Below the pieces are notes generated by a model. It was given only the letters and a program-made list of their open reading frames with translations, searched no databases and was not told the origin of the DNA. From JACQAP01 sp035548375 (GTDB lineage: Bacteria > Pseudomonadota > Gammaproteobacteria > Burkholderiales > JACQAP01), in NCBI GenBank assembly GCA_035548375.1, contig DASZTG010000049.1:44719-108718 (forward strand): a DNA stretch of 64,000 nucleotides, given 5' to 3'. This document shows, piece after piece, positions 34,228-42,860 of the stretch. The number at the start of each line of letters is the position of its first letter. The stretch's first letter is position 1. Made by a program: the position numbers and the translations under genes.

Positions 34228-34788
34228 ATGGCGAACGATCCGCAGCGCTACACGGGCATGGCCATTGCGTTGCACTGGCTGATCGCGATCGCGATCCTGT
34301 GCACCTTCCTGCTTGGCCAGTACATGTCCGACCTGCAGCTCTCGCCGGCAAAACTGAAGCTTTACTCGTATCACAAATGGATAGGCGTCACGATCTTCCT
34401 GCTGGTATTGGCACGCATCGCGTGGCGACTCGGGCATCGCCCGCCTGCGCCACCGCCGTCCATGGCTGCGTGGCAGCACCATGCGGCGGGCGCGGCCCAC
34501 TTTTTTTTGTACGCGCTGACGCTCGCCATACCGTTGTCGGGATGGCTCATGAGTTCCGCGTCCGGTTTCCAGGTCGTGTACCTCGGCGTGCTGCCGATTC
34601 CCGACCTGCTCGCCAAGAACAAGGAAACCGCCGGCCAGCTCAAGGAACTGCACGAAGCATTGAACTGGCTGATGGTCGTGGTCGTGGCATTGCATGTCGC
34701 GGCCGCATTGAAGCACCACCTCATCGACCGCGATAACGTATTGCAGCGCATGCTGCCTTTCCTGAAACAACGGAGCGTCGCCAAATGA
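34228..34788 (+). CDS. Cytochrome b561-family membrane protein
   Basis: The 186-residue protein has four membrane helices with conserved histidines for heme b: ALHWLIAIAILCTFLLGQ, YSYHKWIGVTIFLLVLARI, AAGAAHFFLYALTLAIPLSGW and LHEALNWLMVVVVALHVAAAL. It resembles YodB/CybB-type cytochromes that move electrons between quinones or superoxide and heme. It overlaps the first yceI gene by 4 bp (ATGA), an association seen widely, which suggests electron or lipid-quinone handling with YceI. Confidence 0.92.
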   Translation: MANDPQRYTGMAIALHWLIAIAILCTFLLGQYMSDLQLSPAKLKLYSYHKWIGVTIFLLVLARIAWRLGHRPPAPPPSMAAWQHHAAGAAHFFLYALTLAIPLSGWLMSSASGFQVVYLGVLPIPDLLAKNKETAGQLKELHEALNWLMVVVVALHVAAALKHHLIDRDNVLQRMLPFLKQRSVAK

Positions 34789-35339
34789 AATTTCCCGCCC
34801 TCGCCCTCCTGGTCGCGCTCGCCCTGTCCGCGCTGCCCGCCCGCGCCGCGAACGTCGACTACGCGAAAAGCGAGATCACCTTCGTATCGAAGCAAATGAA
34901 CGTGCCGGTGCAAGGACGGTTCAAGAAGTTCACGGCGCAAATCGCGTTCGATCCGAAGAACCTGCCGGCCTCGAAAGCCCAGGTCGAGGTCGACCTCGCC
35001 AGCATCGACACAGGCAGCTCGGAAGCGGACGCGGAAGTCGGCAAGAAGGGCTGGTTCAACACCAGCGCATTCCCGACGGCGAAGTTCGTTTCATCCTCGG
35101 TCACGCAAGCCGGACCGGACAAATTCGAGGCGAAGGGCAAGCTGTCGATCAAGGGCATCGGCCAGGACGTCGTCGCGCCCTTCACCGCGAAGCGCACCGG
35201 CGACACGGTCACCTACGAGGGTGGATTCCTGCTCAAGCGCCTGCAGTTCAAGATCGGCGAGGGCATCTGGTCGGACACGGACACCGTGGCCGACGAGGTG
35301 CAGGTCAAGTTCAAAATCGTCACGACAGGCGACAAGTAA
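34785..35339 (+). CDS. YceI-family periplasmic lipid-binding protein, first copy
   Basis: The 184-residue protein has a signal peptide (about 1-21, ending ARAA) and the YceI beta-barrel: YAKSEITFVSKQMNVPVQGRFKKF, VDLASIDTGSSEADAEVGKKGWFN and FPTAKFVSSSVTQ. YceI proteins carry polyisoprenoid chains such as quinones in the periplasm. It overlaps the cytochrome b561 gene and is followed 75 bp later by a second YceI gene. The two copies differ clearly (VGKKGWFN here, HLKTEEFFDV in the next), so they may bind different lipids. Confidence 0.93.
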   Translation: MKFPALALLVALALSALPARAANVDYAKSEITFVSKQMNVPVQGRFKKFTAQIAFDPKNLPASKAQVEVDLASIDTGSSEADAEVGKKGWFNTSAFPTAKFVSSSVTQAGPDKFEAKGKLSIKGIGQDVVAPFTAKRTGDTVTYEGGFLLKRLQFKIGEGIWSDTDTVADEVQVKFKIVTTGDK

Positions 35340-35414
35340 ATGCAGCACCGCGTTCCGCAGCAACGGATGCGCGCCCGACCAAAGAGCCCAACCAATCAGG
35401 TAAAGGAGAAGCAA

Positions 35415-35981
35415 TTGAAGACCAGACTCGCAACAATTCTCATCGGCGCCGCCGTCGCGCTGCCGGCAGCAGCAGCCGATTCCTACACGGTGGACCCCGC
35501 CCACACCTATCCGAATTTCGAGATCAACCACCTCGGATTCTCGACCATGCACGGCCGCTTTGGCGCCACGACCGGCAAGATCACGCTGGATCCGGCGGCC
35601 AAGAGCGGCAGCATCGACATCACCATCGACGCGACGTCGATCAACACCGGGCACGAGAAGCGCGATGCGCACCTGAAGACCGAGGAATTCTTCGACGTCG
35701 CCAAGTTCCCGACCTTGACCTACAAGGCGACCAAGCTCAAGTTCAACGGCGACAAGCTGGCCGGTGCGGACGGCGAACTGACGATGCACGGCGTGACCAA
35801 GCCGGTGGCGCTGACGATCACGGCGTTCAACTGCGCCAACCATCCGATGACCAAGAAGCCGGTCTGCGGCGCGAACGCCACGGCCACGCTCAAGCGCAGC
35901 GATTTCGGAATCAGCACCTACGTCCCGGCAGTCGGCGACGAGGTCAAGATCACGATCGAAGTGGAAGCAGGCAAGGATTGA
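35415..35981 (+). CDS. YceI-family periplasmic protein, second copy
   Basis: The 188-residue protein starts at TTG 35415: AAAGGAG (35402-35408) lies 6 nt upstream, and the translation LKTRLATILIGAAVALPAAAA is a signal peptide. The mature part begins YTVDPAHTYPNFEINHLGFS, typical of E. coli YceI-like proteins, with HEKRDAHLKTEEFFDVAKFP. An in-frame ATG at 35340 would add 25 polar residues before the signal peptide and is unlikely. It ends an operon closed by a strong hairpin at 36005-36025. Confidence 0.92.
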   Translation: MKTRLATILIGAAVALPAAAADSYTVDPAHTYPNFEINHLGFSTMHGRFGATTGKITLDPAAKSGSIDITIDATSINTGHEKRDAHLKTEEFFDVAKFPTLTYKATKLKFNGDKLAGADGELTMHGVTKPVALTITAFNCANHPMTKKPVCGANATATLKRSDFGISTYVPAVGDEVKITIEVEAGKD

Positions 35982-36004
35982 TTGGCTCGCGCACGCGAAT
36001 AACG

Positions 36005-36025
36005 AGGGCCGCTCAATGCGGCCCT
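36005..36025 (+). terminator. Rho-independent terminator after the yceI pair
   Basis: AGGGCCGC (36005-36012) and GCGGCCCT (36018-36025) form a perfect 8-bp stem with loop TCAAT, followed by TGTCATTT. It ends the marR-cytochrome b561-yceI-yceI operon. Confidence 0.75.
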
Positions 36026-36090
36026 TGTCATTTGGTGGTGAGTGATGCAATGTGCCTCGCAAGAACCCGCAATCGCGAAATCGCCGTCCT

Positions 36091-37356
36091 ATGCGAATTC
36101 TCATGCCGTTGTGCCTTAGCGTGCCGGCTCGGACGTTCTACCAGGATTTTCATCGTGGCGTGTCCGATGCGCTGCGCACGCTCGGTCACGAGCCGCGGAT
36201 GTTCCAGTTCTCGGCAATCGGCGAGCCATCGCGGCCTGAAATCGAGGATCTGGTCGGCGAACTCGACCGCCAGAAATTCGACGCGATCTTCGACATAGCC
36301 TGCTGGGGCTATGGGCTAACCCACGTCGACCTGCAAGCACCTGACGGACGCCAGGAACCGATGTTCGACCGATTCGGCGTCGCGTGCGCTGGCATGCTAT
36401 TCGACCACCCCTACAATCAGGCAATCAACGGCATTCGATCACGCCGTCTCATTGCCACATATCCGGACCGAGATCATTCTCGCGTGGCGCAACTGGCCTT
36501 CCCCGCACTGCAGGTCAAGCACGCCACCTTCACTCCGCCGGCGATCCGCACCACCAACGATTATTCGGAACCGGCGAAGCAGCCAAACAAGCCGATAGAC
36601 GTCCTCTTCATCGGAAACCTTGAAACCGCGGCACTCGAGCGATTCTGGAAACTGCGGGGCAATGCCTTCTGGTCCGAAGCCTATGACCCCGCATTCTGCG
36701 ATGCACTGGCGGACACCATGCTGGCCGATCCTGATCGTTCCCTGCATTCGGGCGTCGAGTCGACGATGAAGGATTTGGGGGGAAATCACGGCAATTTCGA
36801 TGTCACCAGCCAGATGCGGGCGGTAGAAGGTTTTCTGCGATACACCTACCGTCACAGGGTCATGTCGTCGCTTGCCGGCTCCGGCCTCAGCCTGTGCATC
36901 GCGGGGAAAGGCTGGGAAGTCCTGGACATGCCCGCAAACGTCCAGCGGGTCAAGGGCACGGACTACGAAGGATTGTTTCGGTTGGCGGCGCAGGCAAAAA
37001 TTTGCATTGATGCGTCAACCTACCTGAACGGCGCCAACGATCGTGTCTTCAGCTACGGGCTCAATCGAGCGGTGTGCTTCACGAATGCGTCGGGCTATCT
37101 CAGGGAAGTCTTCGGCGCGGGCCAAGGCGTGCACTTCTACTCGATGAACGGATTGGCTGAGTTGGCCGATCGGATCAAATCTATGCTGGCGCAGCCGGAA
37201 GGGATTCTAGAGGAAGCCGAACAGGCGAGGCAGGCCATTCGTTCATCCCACACCTGGATTCATCGTGTCGGCGACATCCTGTCCGCCGTTCGCACCGACA
37301 TTCCACAGCCAGCCGCGCACGCCGATCAACCGGACCATCGTTATCTCAGAAAGTAG
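36091..37356 (+). CDS. CgeB-like glycosyltransferase
   Basis: The 421-residue product starts with a Rossmann strand, MRILMPLCLSVPARTFYQDF, supporting ATG 36091; a GTG at 36052 would add 13 polar residues. The C-terminal half has KPIDVLFIGN, LAAQAKICIDASTYLNGANDR and FSYGLNRAVCFTNASGYLREVFGAG, the nucleotide-sugar binding lobe of GT-B enzymes of the CgeB/DUF3880 type. The acceptor is unknown. No other glycan genes are adjacent, so it acts as an orphan. Its last 16 bp overlap the 3' end of the convergent outer-membrane-like gene. Confidence 0.7.
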   Translation: MRILMPLCLSVPARTFYQDFHRGVSDALRTLGHEPRMFQFSAIGEPSRPEIEDLVGELDRQKFDAIFDIACWGYGLTHVDLQAPDGRQEPMFDRFGVACAGMLFDHPYNQAINGIRSRRLIATYPDRDHSRVAQLAFPALQVKHATFTPPAIRTTNDYSEPAKQPNKPIDVLFIGNLETAALERFWKLRGNAFWSEAYDPAFCDALADTMLADPDRSLHSGVESTMKDLGGNHGNFDVTSQMRAVEGFLRYTYRHRVMSSLAGSGLSLCIAGKGWEVLDMPANVQRVKGTDYEGLFRLAAQAKICIDASTYLNGANDRVFSYGLNRAVCFTNASGYLREVFGAGQGVHFYSMNGLAELADRIKSMLAQPEGILEEAEQARQAIRSSHTWIHRVGDILSAVRTDIPQPAAHADQPDHRYLRK

Positions 37357-38147
37357 CGCACGCCGACTTCGAATTTCCAGTTGTAGACCTGCGGCAGGTT
37401 ATCTCCGAACAGTCCCAATCCCGGTCTTCCCCAAACGGCCACGTCCCGGTCCAGGAACTTGCCGATTTCCCCCTCGAACGTCATGCCGACCTTGTCCGAT
37501 CGCGTATGATCGACCACCATCTGCGGCTCGAGGATGGTGTAGACCAGGTTCGGCCAGCGCGTCAGGAACGGCGCCTTGAGGCTGGTGTAACGCACGTCGG
37601 TGCGCGCGTCGTCACCACCGATGGTCGTGAAGTACTGCAAGAACGGAAACACGACGGAATTGCAGCGCGGCACGTCGATGGATGCGAACACCAGCGGGGC
37701 GATCACGTCCTTGCCCATGCCAAGCGAATCCTTCGATGCCGTATTCAGGATCAGCTCGCCGCCGGCGACGATCGCATAACCCGGTCCTCGCATCACGCGG
37801 TAGCTACCGCGGAACAGCAGGTCGCCCATGCCGGATTCGCGATTGCTGCCCGGCGCGTCCGGGTCCGCGAAGACGATCGGTGTCTCGATTCGAAACGAGA
37901 GATCCGGGCTCGCAGAGAAGTCGATGCGGGGCACGAGATAGTCGATCGTGCCCCCGCTTTGCGGGTGTTCGTAGTCGTTGTAGATTTCGACGCGCATCGA
38001 TCCGAAAGCGGGCGGCGCGGGCTTGGGGGACGCGTCCGCGCCGTCGGTGGACGCAACCTGCGCGTGCGCGATAGCGCCGGATGCAATTGCCGCGACCACA
38101 GCAAGGCCATGCAGCACGCACACGAAAATACCACGTACCGATTTCAT
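37341..38147 (-). CDS. Putative outer-membrane beta-barrel protein
   Basis: The 268-residue protein starts MKSVRGIFVCVLHGLAVVAA with a signal peptide (cleavage probably after AHA, about residue 30). The mature part is rich in alternating polar/aromatic strands (DLSFRIETPIVFADPD, MGDLLFRGSYRVM, YAIVAGGELILNTASKDS) and ends KFEVGVRYFLR, resembling an amphipathic barrel strand though without a C-terminal Phe. It recalls the transporter family of the phenol MetA-pathway type, inferred only. It is convergent with the glycosyltransferase gene. Confidence 0.7.
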   Translation of the reverse strand: MKSVRGIFVCVLHGLAVVAAIASGAIAHAQVASTDGADASPKPAPPAFGSMRVEIYNDYEHPQSGGTIDYLVPRIDFSASPDLSFRIETPIVFADPDAPGSNRESGMGDLLFRGSYRVMRGPGYAIVAGGELILNTASKDSLGMGKDVIAPLVFASIDVPRCNSVVFPFLQYFTTIGGDDARTDVRYTSLKAPFLTRWPNLVYTILEPQMVVDHTRSDKVGMTFEGEIGKFLDRDVAVWGRPGLGLFGDNLPQVYNWKFEVGVRYFLR

Positions 38148-38251
38148 GACGATGCGGGAATGCAATTAGCGCGCCAGTTTGCGCCACTGCCTTGCGTGGC
38201 GTTTATCCCGCATGCATGCGACAAAAATCGAAGATTCGCGCCGCAATTGGT

Positions 38252-38503
38252 TCACTGGCACATGTCCGGACCGGCCTCCTTGCATTCCACGCGGCTGCGC
38301 TCCGGATTCGAAACACAGTGATACAGGGTGTTCTTGCACTTCGCGCACCACACCGTGGTCGAGCCGTCGCGCGTATAACGTGTCTTGACGATGTCCACGC
38401 TGATCGAACGGCAACCGGTGGCATCCGCCGTCATTGCGCTTTGCGTCTTGCAGCCGGAGACGCAGCAGAACATCGCCGTCAAAAACAGGATTCGAAGTTT
38501 CAT
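38252..38503 (-). CDS. Small cysteine-rich lipoprotein
   Basis: The 83-residue protein from MKLRILFLTAMFCCVSGCKTQ has a lipobox (CVSGC, Cys18) and so should be lipidated. The mature part has further cysteines, including WCAKCKNTLYHC, VECKEAGPDMC and TGCRSI, which could form disulfides or bind a metal. Unrecognised family. The start at 38503 is preferred over 38533 because the signal peptide begins there. Confidence 0.6.
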   Translation of the reverse strand: MKLRILFLTAMFCCVSGCKTQSAMTADATGCRSISVDIVKTRYTRDGSTTVWCAKCKNTLYHCVSNPERSRVECKEAGPDMCQ

Positions 38504-38585
38504 GTGGACCAAAGATGGACGCGGGCGCTGCACTGGACCATGCGGCGGGCAGCGAGGCCCGCACCGGATTGCCGCACGCGAATGC

Positions 38586-39014
38586 TCAATTGTGGATATA
38601 GCTCTCGAGCTGACGGATCACGAATTCCTTCTCGGAGAGCATCTCCTTGACCACGTCGCCGATGGACACGACGCCTATGACCTTCTTGTGCTCGAGGACG
38701 GGAAGATGCCGGATGCGCCTGTCCGTCATCAAGCCCATGCAATCCTCGACCGTCTGGTCCGGCCTCACGCATACGACTTTCTCCGTCATGATCTCGCGCA
38801 CCGGCGTGTCCTTCGACGACTTGCCCTGCAGCACCACCTTGCGCGCATAGTCGCGCTCGGAAAAGATTCCTACCAGGTGCTCGTTGTCGATCACGACCAC
38901 CGCGCCGATTTCTTTTTCCGCCATGACCTTCAGCGCATCGAACACCGTGCCCGACGACGTGACGGAAACGACCCTGTGGCGCTTGGACTCCAGGAGTTGC
39001 TGGACTGTTTTCAT
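38586..39014 (-). CDS. Tandem CBS-domain protein
   Basis: The 142-residue protein consists of two CBS domains: VTSSGTVFDALKVMAEKEIG with VVVIDNEHLVGIFSERDYAR, then VRPDQTVEDCMGLMTDRRIR with HLPVLEHKKVIGVVSIGDVV. Such stand-alone pairs bind AMP, ATP or SAM and act as energy sensors. The start at 39014 has GGAGGAA just upstream. It lies 77 bp downstream of iorB on the same strand, perhaps in the same transcript. Confidence 0.93.
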   Translation of the reverse strand: MKTVQQLLESKRHRVVSVTSSGTVFDALKVMAEKEIGAVVVIDNEHLVGIFSERDYARKVVLQGKSSKDTPVREIMTEKVVCVRPDQTVEDCMGLMTDRRIRHLPVLEHKKVIGVVSIGDVVKEMLSEKEFVIRQLESYIHN

Positions 39015-39091
39015 GATTCCTCCTCGAAACAGTTCCTGCCATGACCCGATTTTGTTCTTGTCGGTCCAGTTTAGACCAGCGACGCCGATTG

Positions 39092-40669
39092 TCAACGCAC
39101 GGCAGCGGTATCGCGCGGCTTCCTGACCCAGAGGATGGGTTGCGCCTTGACCGGTCTCGGCGCCACGCCCTGGCTCGCCAGGGTCTTGTCCAGTTCCCTG
39201 CCCGCATCGTCCGCGAGCGCGGCCACGCGGGCAGCGCGCACCGCTTCTGCGCGCGCGTGTGGGTCGGCAAATTTTCCCCCGACGGCAACGTGATCCAGGA
39301 TGTGGAGCAGGTTGTCCCTGCCGCGATCGTTGGTCGCGCCGTAGCCCTTGATCAATCTGCCGCACAGCGCGATTTCATGGCCCAGCTCCCAGCCATCGCG
39401 CGCGCCGGCCTCGATGGCCGCCAGCCAACGCTCGATCATCGATTGCTCGTGCGCATACCGGCTACCGCGCCGTCGCAGCCACTTGAGCTTCGCCATCACG
39501 CGCAGCATCAGGAATCCGGAAAGCGCGTGCACGGGCACCTTCAACGCAAGCGCGAAGGGCCGATGGCCGTTGCCCTGTCGCCGCCTGTCCCACGCCACCA
39601 GCGCGCGTGCCCAGCGCGCGGGCAGCAGCCCTGCGAATTCGGGCACGCCCGGCTTGAAATGGTCATAGATGCGGACAAGCTCATCGTCCCTGGCCTTGAC
39701 CTCCGCGCGCACGCGCACGAACCGGCTGGCGCGCGATTTCAGGTCGGCGACGCGCACGACATCGTCGAAGGCCATCCATAGCGCGAGATAGCGCGCCGTC
39801 TCGCGCGTGATGGCAAATTCACCTTTGCCCTCCGCGTCGGCTTGCTTATCCGCTGCGAACACGCGTTTCAGCCGCCGCAGGTACAGCGCCGCATAGGCTT
39901 TGTCCTGGTATTCGATCATGCGCGCGTGGCCAAGAGCGAGCGTGGCTTGCGCTTGCGGTGGAAAATCCGGGAAGGTCGCGGCGGGAGTCGCGATGGCCGC
40001 GGTCGCGATCACCGCATCTTTCGCGGGCCTGCCGCCGGAGACGATATCGAACGCTCGCGAAAACCCGCGCAAGCTTGCCTCCGCACCGCGCCCCGATTGC
40101 CGGACTGCCCGCTCGAATTCTTCGCGCGCAAACGGCAACGCGCCGCTGCCGGCGATCGCGCCGAACAACACCGCGCTCACCACGGTTTCCGATTCGCGCG
40201 CGACGGATGACATGTCGAAAATGCACGCCTTGCGGCTTTGCAGTCGCACGATGTCCAGCAGCGCCTCTGAGGACGCGCGCCCGTCGGCAAGCTGCACCTT
40301 CTCGGCCGTGGTCAGGGTGCGTGCGTTCGAGCTTATTGTCAGCGTTCTGCCCGGCGCGGCCATGCCGTTGCCGACGTGGCGCACGGTCTCGAGCAATTCC
40401 GAGGACACCAGCACGTCCAGCGCGCCCGGTACCGGATACAGGCTGAATACCGGCTTGCGGCCGTTCAGCTCCGTGAGCGGCACCGGAAAAACTTCGAAGT
40501 AGTACGTGGTCGATCCCGTGCGTTGAGCCACGCCGGGAATCGATGTGCTTTGCGCGGCGTATCCGCATCGGTTGGCGGTGTCGACCAGCCATTCGACGAG
40601 CACGCCGCCGCCTTCTCCGCCGAGGGCGCAGATGAGCAAGCCGACCGGTCGCATATCGGAGGAAGTCAT
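39092..40669 (-). CDS. iorB: Indolepyruvate ferredoxin oxidoreductase, beta subunit (extended form)
   Basis: The 525-residue protein has an N-terminal gamma-type oxidoreductase domain (LLICALGGEGGGVLVEWLVD, SIPGVAQRTGSTTYYFEVFP) of about 200 residues and a C-terminal extension of about 300 residues (DUF6537-like) absent from archaeal IorB. It works with IorA to convert arylpyruvates to aryl-acetyl-CoA, passing electrons to ferredoxin. Start ATG 40669 overlaps the iorA stop (ATGA at 40666-40669), so subunits are made in step. Confidence 0.9.
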   Translation of the reverse strand: MTSSDMRPVGLLICALGGEGGGVLVEWLVDTANRCGYAAQSTSIPGVAQRTGSTTYYFEVFPVPLTELNGRKPVFSLYPVPGALDVLVSSELLETVRHVGNGMAAPGRTLTISSNARTLTTAEKVQLADGRASSEALLDIVRLQSRKACIFDMSSVARESETVVSAVLFGAIAGSGALPFAREEFERAVRQSGRGAEASLRGFSRAFDIVSGGRPAKDAVIATAAIATPAATFPDFPPQAQATLALGHARMIEYQDKAYAALYLRRLKRVFAADKQADAEGKGEFAITRETARYLALWMAFDDVVRVADLKSRASRFVRVRAEVKARDDELVRIYDHFKPGVPEFAGLLPARWARALVAWDRRRQGNGHRPFALALKVPVHALSGFLMLRVMAKLKWLRRRGSRYAHEQSMIERWLAAIEAGARDGWELGHEIALCGRLIKGYGATNDRGRDNLLHILDHVAVGGKFADPHARAEAVRAARVAALADDAGRELDKTLASQGVAPRPVKAQPILWVRKPRDTAAVR

Positions 40670-42816
40670 GCGGCCTGGAGCCAGCGCAGGACGGCGCCGC
40701 GCACGGCATCCACGATGCGTTCGTGCGGCTTCGGGTTGCGAATGATCTCGGCGCGATAGAACGATGGGCACAGGGTGGCGGCATGCGCGTTCTCGCCGCA
40801 CAACCCGCAGCCCACACAGCCGTCGATGACAGTCGCCACCGGGTCTTCGCGCAGCGGATCGGGATTGTCCTTCAAGGTCAAGGTCGGGCAACCCGACAGG
40901 CGAATACAGGCGTGGTCGCCGGTGCACACGTCTTCGTCGACGCCATACTTCACGCGCACGACGCGCTTGCCCGCCTTCAGCAGTCCGGCAATCCACGGAC
41001 GAATGCGCCGCTGGCGCTCGAGCTGGCATTCACCTTCGGCGATGATGACCTTCAGCCCGTTGAAATCCGAGGTGAACGCCTCGTCGAAGATCTCGCGCAT
41101 TTTCTCGACGTGATAGGTATGCACCGTGCGCATCCATTTCACGCCCATGCCTTCCAGCGTCTTCTCGATGACAAGATTGCGATGCACCAGGCTCTGCTGC
41201 TTGTCCTGCGCGGCGACCTTGTCGTCCTCGTCCGGCGTGGATATCAGCTCCTGCGTGCCGGTGGCGGACGTATAGCCATTCTTGAATATGACCAGCACGG
41301 CGTCGTCGCCATTGAACAGCGCCGACTGCACGCCGGTCAGCAGGCCGTTGTGCCAGAAGCCGCCGTCGCCCATGACGGACAGCACGCGCCGCTTCATCAT
41401 CGGCGATACGCCGGCGCGGCTCGCGAGGCTCATGCCGTATCCCAGTATCGAGTGCCCGAACGAAAACGGCTCGAAGGTTGCGAACGAATGGCAGCCGATG
41501 TCCGCGGCGATGTGCGTCGCGCCGACATCCCGCTGCGAGAGCTTCAGCGCGGCGAACACCGGACGCTCCGGACAGCCGACGCAGAATTGCGGCGGCCGCG
41601 CTGGCAGCGGCGCGGTCAATTGCCGCGCGACCTCCTCGCGGCGCCTCGCATTCTCGCGCAGCCAGTCGCCGCCCTGCACGCCGCTATCCGGCAGGTAGTG
41701 CCCGGTAAATTTCTGCAGCCCACCGGCGAGCACTTCGACCGTGTATTCGCCGGCGGCCACCAGCATGTCCTTGCCATGGATGGGCGTGTTGATATCCAGC
41801 CGCCGCAATGTCGCGAGGATTTCCTGCTCGATGTATTCCGGCGTGCCTTCCTCGACGACCAGCACCGCGCGCTTTCCCAGGCAGAAGCGCGAAATTTCCT
41901 CCGGCACGAGCGGGAAGGTCACATTCAGGGCGAGCATGGGGATTTCGGAATCGCCGAACGCATTCGCCAAGCCGAACTGCTGCAGCGCGCGCACGAGCGA
42001 GTTGTAGAGGCCGCCCTGCACGATGATGCCGACGTCGTCGCGCCGGCCCGCGAAGAACTCGTTGAGCTGGCGCTCGACGATGCGGCGGCGCGCCGCGGGA
42101 ATGCGCGCCTCGACTTTCAGCTTCTCGTGGCGGAATGTAACCGGCGGATGCGCGAGCCGCGAATAATCGAACTTCGCCGGCTCTTCCATCAGATGCCGCG
42201 TGGAGACGGCCGGCGCGACGTTGTCCCTGCAGGTAAAGCTGCCGCGCACGTGGCAGGCGCGGATGCGCAGTTCCATCAAAGCCGGCATGTTCGACGCCTC
42301 GGACAGTCCGAAGCCCTCTTCCACCATGCGCACCATGTTGCCGAGCTCGGGACGCGGATCGAGCATCAGCATCGAGGACTTGAGCGCGTAGGCGTGCGTC
42401 CTTTCCTGGATGACGCTGGCGCCCTCGCCGTAATCCTCGCCGACGACGATGAGCGCGCCGCCGGTTACGCCGGGCGACGACAGGTTCGACAGTGCATCCG
42501 CAGCGACGTTGGTGCCGACGATGGACTTCCAGGTCACCGCGCCGCGCAACGGGTAATGGATCGACGCGCCGAGCATGGCAGCGGCGGAGGCCTCGTTCGA
42601 ACAGGCCTCGACGTGCACGCCAAGCGTATCGAGGTAGTCCTCGGCCTGAACCATGACATCGATGAGGTGCGACACCGGCGCACCCTGGTAGCCGCCGACA
42701 TAGGCGACGCCGGACTGCAGCAACGCCTTCGTGATGGCGAGGATGCCTTCGCCGTGGAATACCTCGCCCTGGCCCAGGCGCAGGAGCTCGATCTCTTTGC
42801 TGAAGGATTTTTCCAT
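40666..42816 (-). CDS. iorA: Indolepyruvate ferredoxin oxidoreductase, alpha subunit
   Basis: The 716-residue protein has an N-terminal pyrimidine-binding part (YVGGYQGAPVSHLIDVM, EACSNEASAAAMLGAS), a TPP-binding domain with MGDGGFWHNGLLTGVQSAL and FKNGYTSATG, and C-terminal iron-sulfur ligands in DEDVCTGDHACIRLSGCP and DGCVGCGLCGENAH. It decarboxylates indole- and other arylpyruvates with CoA and ferredoxin during aromatic amino acid breakdown. The start MEKSFSKEIELLRL at 42816 follows a GCGGGCAG stretch; the frame continues upstream into hrpA and is non-coding there. It overlaps iorB by 4 bp. Confidence 0.93.
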   Translation of the reverse strand: MEKSFSKEIELLRLGQGEVFHGEGILAITKALLQSGVAYVGGYQGAPVSHLIDVMVQAEDYLDTLGVHVEACSNEASAAAMLGASIHYPLRGAVTWKSIVGTNVAADALSNLSSPGVTGGALIVVGEDYGEGASVIQERTHAYALKSSMLMLDPRPELGNMVRMVEEGFGLSEASNMPALMELRIRACHVRGSFTCRDNVAPAVSTRHLMEEPAKFDYSRLAHPPVTFRHEKLKVEARIPAARRRIVERQLNEFFAGRRDDVGIIVQGGLYNSLVRALQQFGLANAFGDSEIPMLALNVTFPLVPEEISRFCLGKRAVLVVEEGTPEYIEQEILATLRRLDINTPIHGKDMLVAAGEYTVEVLAGGLQKFTGHYLPDSGVQGGDWLRENARRREEVARQLTAPLPARPPQFCVGCPERPVFAALKLSQRDVGATHIAADIGCHSFATFEPFSFGHSILGYGMSLASRAGVSPMMKRRVLSVMGDGGFWHNGLLTGVQSALFNGDDAVLVIFKNGYTSATGTQELISTPDEDDKVAAQDKQQSLVHRNLVIEKTLEGMGVKWMRTVHTYHVEKMREIFDEAFTSDFNGLKVIIAEGECQLERQRRIRPWIAGLLKAGKRVVRVKYGVDEDVCTGDHACIRLSGCPTLTLKDNPDPLREDPVATVIDGCVGCGLCGENAHAATLCPSFYRAEIIRNPKPHERIVDAVRGAVLRWLQAA

Positions 42817-42860
42817 CTGCCCGCGAAGATGACCTGTTGCTCGGATGCTATCAGTCCGGG

